In this document: positions 34,291-45,350 of the stretch, one piece after another
How positions within the stretch are numbered: the stretch's first letter is position 1
How the letters are laid out: each line of letters starts with the position of its first letter
From: Enoplolaimus lenunculus
Taxonomy: Eukaryota > Nematoda > Enoplea > Enoplida > Thoracostomopsidae
Reading direction: 5' to 3'
Assembly: GCA_030248215.1 (NCBI GenBank)
Contig: JASANG010002067.1
Span: 248,001-312,000, forward strand
Length of the DNA stretch: 64,000 nucleotides
Made by a program: the position numbers and the translations under genes
Notes under the pieces: generated by a model
Told to the model about the DNA's origin: nothing
Seen by the model: only the letters and a program-made list of their open reading frames with translations
The model's database searches: none

Positions 34291-35335
34291 GAGCGCTCAT
34301 TACGATACTTATGTTACATAAATCTTTATATTAAAGCTGGAACACCCCACATACGTATTTTGGGCAGCGTTCCAGCAAAGTTACAATATTCAAATTAGTA
34401 GAAGTTTGCAAAGATATAAAACTGTTGTTTCGATTTTCTTAGTAAACATTATTGGATAGACGTTTTGTGTTTTGTTCTATTAGACATTGATAGGATACTT
34501 ATTTGTTGTCTTTAGCTATGTTAAAGGTGCGAAGTATATTTTCCACTACAGAGTGAAATCCCGGGTTCAGTCTTTCCATTATTAGGAATGCATGCAGTAC
34601 CGAACCAATAACTCCGCATTAACTATAATGATATTTAGTTGTATGAGTTGTCACTCAAGCTTCAAAGCTTAGGTAAAAAATGCTTAAAAACAAACACTTT
34701 TGAACATAGGCCGAAACCCAGTATTAATAGGATAGTGGCATATATGTACAACTACGGATTACTAGCAAACTTTAAAGGTAAATCTGTACAGGTCATAAAA
34801 CAGTATACAAAAAACAGTAGTACATTAAACTACAACACTAGAAAACTACGTTTAAACGAAACAATATTCCCGAAATCTGTCGAAAAACAAACATCATCAT
34901 TTATTTAGACTTTATCCCAAACGTTTCGCTATGGCTAAACAATGGATTTCGAAAAGGCTCTGTTAACTTTATTTATACGGTGTTTTGTTTTACAGATACA
35001 AGCCGTATGGAAATGGGTCACAAATCCTGAACTCGTTTATATATGTTTGCTAGAGTATATCCGAACAAACTGGTAACCGTTGGACATTTATTTATGCTTA
35101 AGCGAAGATTCACGTGCACATTCAGGTTTGACTGTAACATAGGCCAGGTTAAAATTTACGTTCAGCGATCGACACAAAAGCGGTGATGGTGAAATCTTCA
35201 CATTCAAAAATCTATGCTTCAAATCCTAGCTTGAAATTCGATCAGTTATATTTGTCCATGTACTATTTTGATTTTTGATACGTTCTCTGTATTCAGACCA
35301 TATCAAACCGCGGATTAAAGATTTTCATAAACCAC

Positions 35336-35370
35336 TATTATTATTATTATTATTACTATTATTATTATTC

Positions 35371-35404
<34 letters not shown>

Positions 35405-35405
35405 C
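35336..35405. repeat. (ATT)n microsatellite
   Basis: About 70 bp of ATT/TTA units with two interruptions. It produces a poly-Leu frame with no meaning. Confidence 0.95.
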
Positions 35406-35596
35406 GTTAAATATTATTATAGCCGCGTTTGACCATAGTTTGTTTAAAAGTCTTCTCATACTTAAACAAACGCTGTGAAATACAACACAACTGAATTCTG
35501 TGCTTGTATTCCGAAATGTGTGTAGCGCCTGTCACCGGTTGGTCATAGGTCTTGTTACATTCTAATCAGTAAACGGTGAGCATCGAAATTCAGCAC

Positions 35597-35605
35597 ATTT
35601 CTCAG
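35597..35605 (+). promoter_or_regulatory. Possible trans-splice acceptor before the 35608 ATG
   Basis: CATTTCTCAG ends two bases before the ATG, the same arrangement as at 24243 and 54334. This spacing fits spliced-leader addition, but the gene it would serve is itself tentative. Confidence 0.3.
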
Positions 35606-35607
35606 AA

Positions 35608-36008
35608 ATGATATCGTTTACTACTTCTGCGCAACTTTTCACATCCGCTATGGTTTTATTTGGTGAGTTTATCACCTTAAAACACTAGGAGAAGTATATA
35701 TATTTCTCCTGAATCCAACATTTCTACAGGCCTGAAATTTTTGCAACGTTCGCACCATATTAAATTGAAAATTTTTAAACTTTTAATTTTACAATATATT
35801 AGAAGTCACTAGTAGTATAACTGCAAAAAACGTTTCCATTGCAAATGTAAGAAAGCAACCAAACCTTACCATAGCTACACACCAAAATATTGTGTATCAC
35901 GGTGCCACCGGAAATGAAAAAAACCGAAACCAGAGGCCAACAAATTTGCGATGGCCAGAGATAGACCTTCTACTGTACCGTCCTTGGTACGTAAGCTCAG
36001 AATGTTAA
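35608..36008 (+). CDS. Tentative two-exon small secreted protein
   Basis: Exon 1, 35608-35662: ATG preceded by the acceptor-like TTTCTCAG and two bases, encoding MISFTTSAQLFTSAMVLF, a modest signal sequence, with donor GTGAGT in phase 1. Exon 2 begins at 35803 after ATATATTAG and stays open in the matching phase for over 60 codons (EVTSSITAKNVSIANVRK ... LRWPEIDLLLYRPWY) to a stop at 36006-36008. A strong donor GTAAGC at 35991 suggests that the gene may continue to another exon instead. No cysteine framework and no family recognised. The joint evidence of acceptor, signal-like exon, phase and open frame is moderate; chance is possible. Confidence 0.35.
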
Positions 36009-39000
36009 ACACTGTGTTAGAACAAATCCTGACAAAAATACGGGTGGTTACAATCTAATACCCAAGTAATTTGTTGCAATAATTCATTTATGTTAATATT
36101 CCGTTGTAAATCAGTAACATGGCAGAATTAGCGAATTTCCGAAGGCTCTATTCATTGCATTAGAACAAATCCCAAATATTAATGTATACAGCAAAACACA
36201 AAGAATATAAAACAATTAACGTTTACAGACCTCACCGATTTACTAGCAATCTGCAAATCATACTTCTATTGTTAGCAATAAAAGTTGATTTGTTTAGATA
36301 AATAAACGAGCGCATATAACAATTATTATTTGTCAATATTGATGATTTATAAAATATCATGACTAGCTGCAGCTATGTTCAAGTGGGTTGCAGTTGCATT
36401 CAACGCCGTTCAGTGGCCATTTTTAAGCAGGCAGGCATTTTTTTCTAGCTAACGTTTGAAGTTGGGGCTGCGCATTTAACATTTTCTCATCTGGATCCCA
36501 CTTGTGCATACCATGCGGCTCTATGGTGAAAATTTAGTTTTATTTCTTGAATCTGTTATTCGTTGATCCGACCGGATAGGGATACCCATGTGACTCATTT
36601 GAAGTCAAATAGGTTGACTGGCGCACTATTTTATCGTTTTATGATTTCAAACTTTGAAATGGTGCCAAAAACTATTACTATTTTCAATTATAAGCATTCC
36701 GAAACATTGCGATTGCATACTTTTTTGCAATGTTTTGTTGTTCGATACTTGATCGCGTCTACATGGATATCTTCTCTATCTCAAATCTGATTGAAAACTG
36801 TGCGTCTAACTACCAGGTAGTCGGCGGACAGGCCGATAATATTAGCACTCTGCAATGGGAGCTTGATGGTGGAACCGGATATTGCTTGCACTTCTTATGG
36901 AAATTTTGTACTGTATGTATGTGTTAAGCGCTGTCCATTGTTTATTTATTGCAAGTACACAGTTCGGCGATAGTTACTCATGCCGGAGAAATGATTACCG
37001 AAATTTGACCAAAACAAGCAGTTGACAGCTGCGCCTACCATTTAATGGTTAATGTAGTGTTACCATACCATTCGCTGTTATTTTGCAATTTTATTCGAAA
37101 TTGAAGTTTAGTTTTTAAAAATATATAATGATAAATTAATTGCAATATGCCGTTATTTATGTCGAATATCTGTTAGCACAGCAGCGGTTCTAAAACTAAG
37201 TTGCAGGCTTAGAACGGACTGTTAACGTTTAAGAGAGAATGGCCACAAGTTTCTTGCACTAACCAGGCAAAAATTGAATTATTTCAGTTTTTCTGCGAGA
37301 AAGAACATTTGGTTTAGAGAATTTACTTGTGAAAATTCAAACACATATTTAGCAATTCATTGTTTTATAAGTATAGACCCAATGTCTTCTATTAGGCTTA
37401 AAACAAGAAGTGCCCAAATGTGACAATTGCAATCACAAATAAATTTGTGCACATATTGTTCAATAGAGCCCTTGCAAATGTTTTCCGGTACATGTACACT
37501 GTTCTTTTCAAATCTAAATCTATTTCTAAGCACTAGTCCAGTCCAATGCATAAGCCTAAGTTTATGCCTAAGCCTATGTTATTCCAAAATCAAAATATTT
37601 AAAAAACTGTTTAGGGAAGTGTTTAAGATTCGGTTTGCAACCGTTACTATGTCATATACAAACAACATAAGGAATACATGCAGAAATAACATTCATCTCA
37701 GCGTCTTAACCGGTCCGGTGTTTAGGGCCCAGGCTTATCACTCAAGGCCTTGAGCCGTGTCACACAATGCTTTTTTCATTTAAAAACATAAATACCGCTT
37801 AAAATAAGCCTTCATATTGATCTAAAATTGTTTGACCGGTATTACAATGTACATAGCGGAAACTATGCAAGCGAAGTAATGCAAAGCTGACCGCAAATTT
37901 TACTACTAATAGTACTGTGGACAACTGCCGGCTGAGAACATCAATTTATAGACACCCTAGCACAACCGCTGTCCTTAACATTTGCATACAATTGCAATAT
38001 AAAATCGTTAGCGAAATATACAAGTGGGCAAACGCCAGCCAGTACAAATCTGAACGAAATTGCATAAACAGTTCAAAATTAAAAAATTGAGTAGTAATTG
38101 TTAAACTGTGCGCATTGTGTACAACTTCCGGTTCACAATTTCCGCTAAGTTGGTCTTAATAGTATACTCTTATGCCAAAAAGTTACGGATTAAACTTTAA
38201 CTGATATTTTCATCGATAGCATTGGTTGCGTTATGCATATTATTGAGCTACGGCTAACGTTTCTTTTGCTTTGCTTCGTATGCAATCAAAAAATATACAT
38301 TCGTACAACTTTCATTCTTGCGTTTTAATTGTACTTTAGAACCGTTATGCCCAGTATCAACATGCAGATCATTATTTGGATATACGCACTGATAATGCGT
38401 TTTGACAGCGGTATTCCATTAGCTGAAACAACGGAAAAAACTCAATAGCGCCAAAACAATTGAGTTGAAAACAAAGTTAGGAGTTCATGGCAAAAATTAT
38501 TGATCTTGTAAACGTTGATTCCATAGGCTTAAACGTCGGCTCAGGCTTTAGTTGAAGTTTCCGTTTACGTTCAGAAATATACTTACCTAACACATAGTGT
38601 TCTATAAGTCTTTGCCTGAAGTTTTACCTAAGCAAAAGCCCATGTGTCAACCTTATGGTTGCGCTATACTCGCCGCGCCCCGCCAGATGCCGCCGCGTGC
38701 CGGCGCTGTAAAACTTAAAAATTTTGCTAGCTCAGTAAAGTATAGCGCAACTCTTAACCTTAAATATGGGGAAAAGCGCACAAGAGCAAAAACGTTCAAC
38801 ACAAATTTTCGGCATTGAAATCCCAAGAGTTTTTTATATACTTTAAGCCTAGAACCGTATTTAAATCAGTGTGTAGTATCTAGCAATGAGAGGTACTTAA
38901 GCCAAAGCGCCAAAAACACATCTTAAAAGTGGTTTCGTTAGAAATTTTTTAAACTTCTAGTTCAAATTAACTCAACTAATTTGAAATTACTTTTTAACTT

Positions 39001-39666
39001 ACTGACAACATTTTATAGGTAGCATAAGCATAGTATTAGTCTGACTAGTTTTTACTAAAGTGTTGTTCGTAATGATTAAAACTAACCAGATACCTATTTA
39101 AATTAGTCTACTAGACTTTTAATTCGCTAAAGCAAGTTTGGGGCTCTTGTACATAAAACCCAAAAGCTTATAACCGAAACTCCGAGCATAAGCCTGAGCT
39201 TAATTCAAAGCCCGAGCCAAACCCTACTTAAGCATAATTCTATGCCTTAAACTTGACAAACTCTGAAAATTTCGCAAATTGTGAAGAAAACTGTTCAATA
39301 ATCGAACTTTTAAAATATGATTGTTTAAAGCGTTCAAAGAGTTTTGTAAGATCACATTTAATTATTACTTATTGCAGTAAATTATTTAAAGTTTCGAAGC
39401 CCAGCTTGCTGTATTGGGCCTCATTCTACAACTAAATAGCATGACAATCCGGTTCTGAATTAACCTGTGCCGTGCTTCTAAACGACAACTAAAACATAAC
39501 TGCTGAACCAGGAACGATGTTCCCCAGTGAGGTTAGGCAGTCCATGGCCCTGTGTAACAAAATTTAACCCCCGCCCTTGGGTTGGGATTTAAATCCTTTC
39601 GAGCCAAACTGGTGTCTGCAACAAAGTGAGCCGCAGTGCGGGAAAGTGTACGAGAGCCAACTATCC
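36009..39666. other. Intergenic or intronic, no supported gene
   Basis: Telomere-like tracts at 37540-37590, 38520-38650 and 39140-39250. A frame at 36730-36927 has a donor-like site but no partner exon. If the 35608 gene continues, its later exons would be here. Confidence 0.5.
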
Positions 39667-40005
39667 TTAACCAACTGTACCACAATTTTGTGATTTTTCA
39701 GCACGCATCTCTTCTAGTCCTTCTAAATGTGGCCCAAATACATTTTTTTGCTCATTTTCAGGACACTTGGTTATGCACGTATCATAGCTGTTGATGAATT
39801 TGCAATATTTGACCAGCATAGTTTTATTTGATGGTGCTTTTTTGATATTCATCAAACCACCAGCAAACGTCGTCATTGTGCAATTAATAACGCATGGAGC
39901 GTCTGGTCCTTGTGTTGTTTTTGGCGATTCCACCACTGCTGATGCAAACAGCATTGCACCACTAAGAGCAGTAACGCTAAATAGTACTCGACTTGTAATA
40001 CCCAT
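39667..40005 (-). CDS. Small secreted six-cysteine protein, CPG4-like
   Basis: 112 residues. The start at 40005 (MGITSRVLFSVTALSGAM) is chosen because it aligns with the start of the paralogue at 43073; an in-frame Met 30 codons upstream gives no better signal peptide. Signal peptide ends near LFASA. Cysteines: CVINC, YCKFINSYDTCITKC, QNC, the same CX3C / CX8CX3C / C spacing as its two paralogues, followed by the shared CPENE motif. One N-glycosylation-type site (NCT) and another (NKT) are visible. A GTACAG donor just after the last Cys codon, phase 1, leaves open a further 3' exon. Function unknown; CPG4-type resemblance only. Confidence 0.68.
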   Translation of the reverse strand: MGITSRVLFSVTALSGAMLFASAVVESPKTTQGPDAPCVINCTMTTFAGGLMNIKKAPSNKTMLVKYCKFINSYDTCITKCPENEQKNVFGPHLEGLEEMRAEKSQNCGTVG

Positions 40006-40343
40006 TGGCTGTATCGAGTTCCCAAACGCACAACGAGAAATTTTCTCTAACTTCAAAGCGGTGCAAAAGCTTAACACAAGTTTTAGTCGGTTCACAAATA
40101 CTTAAACATAATAAATATACTTAAACATAATAAATATTTTATTCTAAGGTCAGAATATAACGGAAAGTGAATTTAGATTTTTGGCTAAGTACTTCTTCTG
40201 AAGGAAGAGAGCAAATTAGGGAGCAGCATTTATAAACGTTTGGTGCAGATATTCCTGCCCAGCGCGACGTAGGTATTGTAAAAGTATATAATTTAAGTCA
40301 TATTTTGATAAAAATTGTTTATTTTTTGAATTATTTTGCGGGA

Positions 40344-40515
40344 TGACTCTAGGTAATCCAAGAAATTTTTTGTACTTTTGTAGGTAACCTCTTTGTACTT
40401 TGGCCCGCAAGAAATTTCCCCCTTGAAAAATTATTTTCGCGGGCAACCAGCCCCCCCCCATGACTCTAGGTAATCCAAGAAATTTATTGTACTTTTGTAG
40501 GTAACCCATTTGTAC
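40344..40515. repeat. 117-bp direct repeat
   Basis: tgactctaggtaatccaaga ... tacttttgtaggtaacc occurs at 40344 and again at 40461. The second copy runs into the fold-back region that follows. Confidence 0.75.
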
Positions 40516-40559
40516 TTTTGTAGTTAATCCCACAATGGAAAAGTTTCCTCCGCCGCAAA

Positions 40560-40870
40560 AATTTTGTTTTCAGGGGGCTGTAGAATACTAAGCAGGATGG
40601 GGGCTGCCGCCCCAGAAGCCCTCGTGCTATGTCCTTCGCATACGTACGCGCCAAACAGTTCAAAACTGTTTTAGTAATTTTAGCTCTTTCGATAATAAAA
40701 TGCTTAATGCAAGGGTTTTCGGGACGACAGTCCCCCATCCTACTTAGTATCCCTTCAGATCGCAGGGGTGCAGGGGCGACATCCCCCCTGAAAAACAAAA
40801 TGGCCAATAATAAATTAATTTTTCTTAAAAAACTCCATTTTACGAGGGGCTTTTTTGCCCCCTCTCTTCT
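40560..40870. mobile_element. Fold-back repeat between two CPG4-like genes
   Basis: gaatactaagcaggatgggg on the left pairs with ccccatcctacttagtatcc on the right, and gttttcagggggctgt pairs roughly with catcccccctgaaaaac. A related single arm (actaagcaagatgggggatg) is at 46960-46985. Confidence 0.6.
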
Positions 40871-41479
40871 GACCAAGCATTTTGAGTACTACTGTTTTCG
40901 CTAAGTTACTCACAGTATATTTTATGTGAGATGGTACATATATATCATGAAAATGCTGGCGGAGGTTAGTGAGCGGGGAATGACAGACTTTATCATAGTA
41001 CTAAAAGAGGTGTATAACAAAACTTCATTGGATTCTTTATACAAGTCGTAGCGCAACCCGTAATTCAGCCCAAATCCTAGCTGGGTTAGTCCAAAGTGGA
41101 AGTATGTCTTATACGTCTTATACAGCTTCGTGTTTTATAATTGGTTACTGCTAGTTGTAATCTATTTTGATTCCACTTTGCTTCGTGAAACAAACTGCTT
41201 GGTAGCCAACAGGTATCGTTTACTTAGGCAATCAGAAAAGTGTATTTGCATAAGCTAATCGTATTTGATGATGGCTTTAAAGTGCTAACCAATCATAAGG
41301 CGTGCACTTGTAGCAGAGCAAGAATTACGACGTGGGCTATCTCAAGTCGTAATTCAGCCCCGAGCTAGCTCAATTCGGAATTGGGCTGATTTACGGCTGG
41401 GCTACGACATATACGCAAAGCTTTGGTTTTAACATTATTCAGGTTATTATTATTATTGTGATAAATTGAGATATTACTA

Positions 41480-41890
41480 GTGATGGGTATTGAAAATTTT
41501 TTTATATCCGGATATTAGGCAATTCTTGCCGAATAGTTTTATATAGTCGTTTTGCGTTCCAAGAAGAAAGAAACACATTAAATTATACTTAGGCTAAATC
41601 GTACAAACCTCAGTCCATGATAGTTTCAGTGGTGGCGGGTACGGGGACCTTATCACTTCATCACAAAAAAGTTTCCTGAAGAGAAAAATGGTAAGGTAGG
41701 CCCCTTACCATTTTATTGCAAAAAACTTTTTTAACGGGGGGCGAACGTCCGCCCATCTCCTCTGGATCCGCTAGTGCCCGCCTTCTAAGACCGAAATTCC
41801 CTAGGCTTAAACTTTACACTATTTGTTTGCTTGGGCTTAGACAAGGCTTTGTTTTAGACTTTTGTTTAGTATATAATACGCTGAGGATGT
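41480..41890. mobile_element. Composite repeat containing a family E element, copy 3
   Basis: Same order of words as 12962-13830, shorter. The family E right end ggatccgctagtg is at 41764-41776. Confidence 0.6.
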
Positions 41891-42194
41891 AGAAATACAT
41901 GTGCTTTGTGTTGCTGTGCCGGACAGTGACGGACAGCTCCGGACGTCATCAAAAGTATATCGCCATCATAAGTAAACCTATAATTTATCTCAAACTCAAA
42001 CGACGAAGCATTCCAACACTACTATTTATACACAAGGCCAACCGCAAGACCGAGCATATGACAGTATCCAACAAGATGTCAGAAAAGAAATGTTTTCAAT
42101 ATCATACTGAATTATAAAAACTTTTCTGGCAGCTAAACTATGATTAAAAAAGACCGAAGACAAACAGCTCTAAACTTTACAAACACTATATATA

Positions 42195-42480
42195 CTGTAG
42201 TGACCTGAATAAGAGGGGGTGGGGGACTGATATTTATTTGGCCTCTTTAGGGGGTACCCCTCTTGTTATTCGGTTGCGTACTGTTATTTTTATCCCACGC
42301 TCCGCCACCCTTCGTTACTGATATATATCCCGTACTGCAACTATCCGTTGATTTAAGCGTTTACTTGTCTAGCGTCAATAGCTTGAGCGATCATTCAAGG
42401 TTAGGACTCCTGTTGATTGGGACTCAAAACGGGGCTCCTTCCCTGTTATTACCCCACACCCTCATATTCGTGTACTATAG
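42195..42480. mobile_element. MITE family A, copy 7, internally deleted
   Basis: 286 bp flanked by TA, ends ctgtagtgacctgaataaga and tattcgtgtactatag. Missing about 150 bp of the interior relative to copy 1. Confidence 0.82.
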
Positions 42481-42704
42481 TACACCAAAAACAAATACTC
42501 ACAAAAATTGTCAAAAATTTAGCTCAATGTTATGACCGAGATTTGAATGCAGAATTTTTTCGTCAGCTCCAGCTACTTTTGCGGTGAAAAAATGCAAATT
42601 ACTCCAAACTTTTTCACACAGTAGCATTTCGTATATCGGACGGATATCCTGACATCCGGATACAAATTTCATTTCAGCAATCAATCATGAAGGTGTTAAT
42701 ATAA

Positions 42705-43073
42705 TTATCGGTTGTTCTGCAGATTTGGTTTGACATAAACTAAATAAAATTCCTCACCACAATCTTTGAATGTTCGAGCACGCGTTTCTTCAAGCTTTTC
42801 TTGGTTAGGTCCAAGATGTATCTTTTCATTTTCAGGACACTTGTTGACGCACGATTTAAGGTTGTAGAATATTTGGCAGTATTCGGGCGACATAGTTTCA
42901 TTCGCTGGATTTGGTCCCTTTTCTGCCATGTCCAATATGGCGCCAAGCATTACGCCGGAGCAAGCTTCAATGCATGGAGCGTTTAGTTCATCTGTAGGGT
43001 TTGGAGTTGCGGATGCAAACAATATTGCACCAAACGCAGCTATTCCAAATAGTACCCGACCGTTAATATTCAT
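42705..43073 (-). CDS. Small secreted six-cysteine protein, CPG4-like
   Basis: 122 residues from MNINGRVLFGIAAFGAIL, a clear signal peptide ending near LFASA. Cysteines: CIEAC, YCQIFYNLKSCVNKC, KDC, followed by CPENE as in the gene at 39667, with which it also shares the N-terminal RVLF...LFASA and the 5' flank. Both lie on the minus strand 2.7 kb apart, so they are a tandem pair. A phase-1 GTGAGG donor sits right after the last Cys codon, so the final 17 residues (EEFYLVYVKP...) may be replaced by an exon not identified here. No enzyme motif is present. A structural or proteoglycan-core role is inference from the CPG4 resemblance. Confidence 0.68.
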   Translation of the reverse strand: MNINGRVLFGIAAFGAILFASATPNPTDELNAPCIEACSGVMLGAILDMAEKGPNPANETMSPEYCQIFYNLKSCVNKCPENEKIHLGPNQEKLEETRARTFKDCGEEFYLVYVKPNLQNNR

Positions 43074-43319
43074 TTCTGTTCTCAAATACACAACAACAAA
43101 TTCTTAACTTCAAACTGATGCAAAACGTTTTACTAAAGTTGACTTCAAATTCTTAACCTTACAAAATTTATTCTCAACAGAGAATCAATTTATTGCGCAT
43201 TTTGTTGTCTTTACTTTCACCAGATGATGGCGTTAATAATTCTTTTTTTCGTACTAAACGGTCTCGCGCGGTTACAACTTCGCCTTGAATACACAGATGT
43301 TTCGTCCAATGTATAGAAC

Positions 43320-43510
43320 AGGGTGGTAACGGTAGTATGAGCATATTCCTAAGCCCAACCGTAGCCCTAAGCGTAAGAATAAGTTTATACCGATGCCTAA
43401 ATCTCGAGCGTAAGCAAAAACTGTCTAAAGCTTAAGCTTACTCTATCTCAGTCCCGGCTGAGAAACCATCCGTCTCGGATCTTAACATTGGCCAATGTTT
43501 CGGACAAAGT
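43320..43510. repeat. Telomere-like tract near a CPG4-like gene
   Basis: ggtaacggtagtatgagcat, cctaagcccaaccgtagccc, taagcgtaagaataag, ending aacattggccaatg. Same arrangement as 34140-34290. Confidence 0.55.
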
Positions 43511-45129
43511 TACGTCATGTCTTACCTATTTCTTTGACCAAAGTTTAGGCTTAGGCTTAGATTCGTACTTAATAGCGCGTAACATTTGTTCATTTAAGCC
43601 AAAAACTAGAGACTATATTTAAAGCAAACGATTAGTGTCGTGTTTGAGTTCAAACCTTGGTTTTAATAAAGTTGTGCAGCATAAAATTGCATTGCTGTCC
43701 TGACACGATTAATAGGACCAAGAGTCCCTGACAGTGCCGGAGCAGACAGAAGTGGAACCTCGCAACACACTTCTGGGTAAAGCCGCCAACGTAGCGATGG
43801 ATCCAGAATTCTTTTCAGCAAGTTTCGACATTGGCCGGCTCCTTCGTTTTAAGTTTCATCGTGTGGCCACAATCCTTAAAATCACATTTTCAGCAACAGT
43901 TTCAAATGCACTAAACTTCGCGCGAAACGTGGATTTATTTTATATTTTTAAAGTAGCCAAAGGGCGAATATTTTAGGTAATGGCTAATGAAATATAAGCA
44001 TTTTCGATCCAATGGAAAAAGGCACAAGGCTCCCTTACCACGCTTGAATTTCATCCATGGGCGTAGCATGGATTTCATTTCACGAGAGTAGATTTATGTA
44101 TCAAACTAAAAATATTGGCGGACGAACGTAGCGAGAGAGAAATTGGTTTGATTTTTAACAGTCTAATGGTTATTCTTAGTCATGTCACAGGTTCCTGAAG
44201 CCAATAAAAATCCTTACGATGGTAAAATAGTGAAGAAAAATTCGCGAGCGAGAAACCAACGCATGGGTTGGCGTTGGGGGCTCCATTTGAGACGCCGGTC
44301 CCATTTGTGGTGCGGGTCACCATCAAATAAGGTTTGATGGCGGCTGCCACCCCTGATTTTTACATGGGCTCAAATTTTGAACCAGCGAATGTTGAGGCTC
44401 AAAATTCAGCACATTTTCGCATATCGTTTGCTCTACACGTGTTGGCGATGTTGAGTCCAACAACTGCATGCATTCGTTAGTGAGTTTGGAAACATACAAT
44501 TCTGACTGATGATAGTTACCGTACACATTTCAGAATATCTTTCCAGGTTCAACTGTCACTGGCAAATGTGCAAATATTTATCATTTGAAATCTTTTTTAT
44601 TAATGATAATTTGCTGAGTTCCATACAAAATGTTCATATTTAAAGCGCTAATTAGAACATTTCCAGAAAAAATAAACTAAAATTCTGTTATGTGGCATGT
44701 CTTCGCTGACCATCGAATCGTATTGTACCAATGATTTTAGGATCCTCTGAAACGTACAGAATAGCGTTTTACATAGCTATAGAGCTTTCTGCTCCGTACA
44801 CTGCTAAACAATTTCGGAAAACGCTTGCCTAAACATGAACTTTTTCCTAATCCTTTACTTAAGCCACAATCTAAACGTTAATTTTGAATAGGGGAAGTGT
44901 ATAAAGTTGAATTTTAACTAGAAATTGGGATGTACATTGTTTCCATTTTATTAGTATGCTCTTCGACACTTTGTTCCACAGTTTTATTGATTTTTAAATT
45001 TTGGCACAACTTATTTAAAGCTTAGACAAAACACTTAATGCGGGGTTCACGTTATAACTGGGGCAGTCGGGTCACGTTTTGTCACATGTTGATTCGACAT
45101 CAACATAAATTTTGTGCCATCATTAGGGG

Positions 45130-45350
45130 CGAACAAAAAAAAACTACGGAAGGCCCCCCCACAAGGCAACACACAGCAAATCCAACCCAAACAAAGAAAC
45201 GCAAACCGCTCCCCGCCAAACGCAAATCCCGCCAAAACCCACCACCCCCATCCCCAACCCACCCCCACCCCAACCCCCAAAAACCCACCAACAAAAAAAA
45301 AAAAAAAAAAAAAACAAAGAACAAAACACAAACCCAACCAACCCCTAAGA
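45130..45350. repeat. A/C-only low-complexity tract, G-rich on the minus strand
   Basis: About 220 bp made almost wholly of A and C, including a run of 20 or more A at about 45293-45314 and cccca/ccccac blocks. The minus strand carries many ggggg runs that could form quadruplexes. The long frames here on both strands are composition artefacts. Confidence 0.9.

Larger units (their letters stand above)
31981..35607. other. Intergenic, repeats only
   Basis: Family A copy 6 (32404-32757), a telomere-like tract (34140-34290) and fragments with MITE-type ends such as ctcggtacgccac (33600) and caggggcgtcccgag (32970). No supported exon. Confidence 0.55.
40006..42704. other. Region between the two tandem CPG4-like genes
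   Basis: Holds a 19-bp doublet near 40100, the 117-bp repeat, the fold-back at 40560-40870, the composite repeat at 41480-41890 and family A copy 7. No exon seen. Confidence 0.6.

Noticed and set aside
35275-35478. Poly-leucine frame
   Set aside because: Translation of the ATT microsatellite.
36730-36927. 65-codon frame with a donor-like CAG/GTAGTC
   Set aside because: No acceptor or partner exon; could be a later exon of the 35608 candidate, but nothing shows it.
11830-42535. A conserved peptide (FVTDIYPVLQLSVE) in several frames
   Set aside because: Each copy lies inside a family A MITE; the similarity is that of the element.
44323-44526. Cysteine-containing minus-strand exon
   Set aside because: The sequence looks protein-like, but splice sites are weak, no partner exon was found, and one end runs into repeat.
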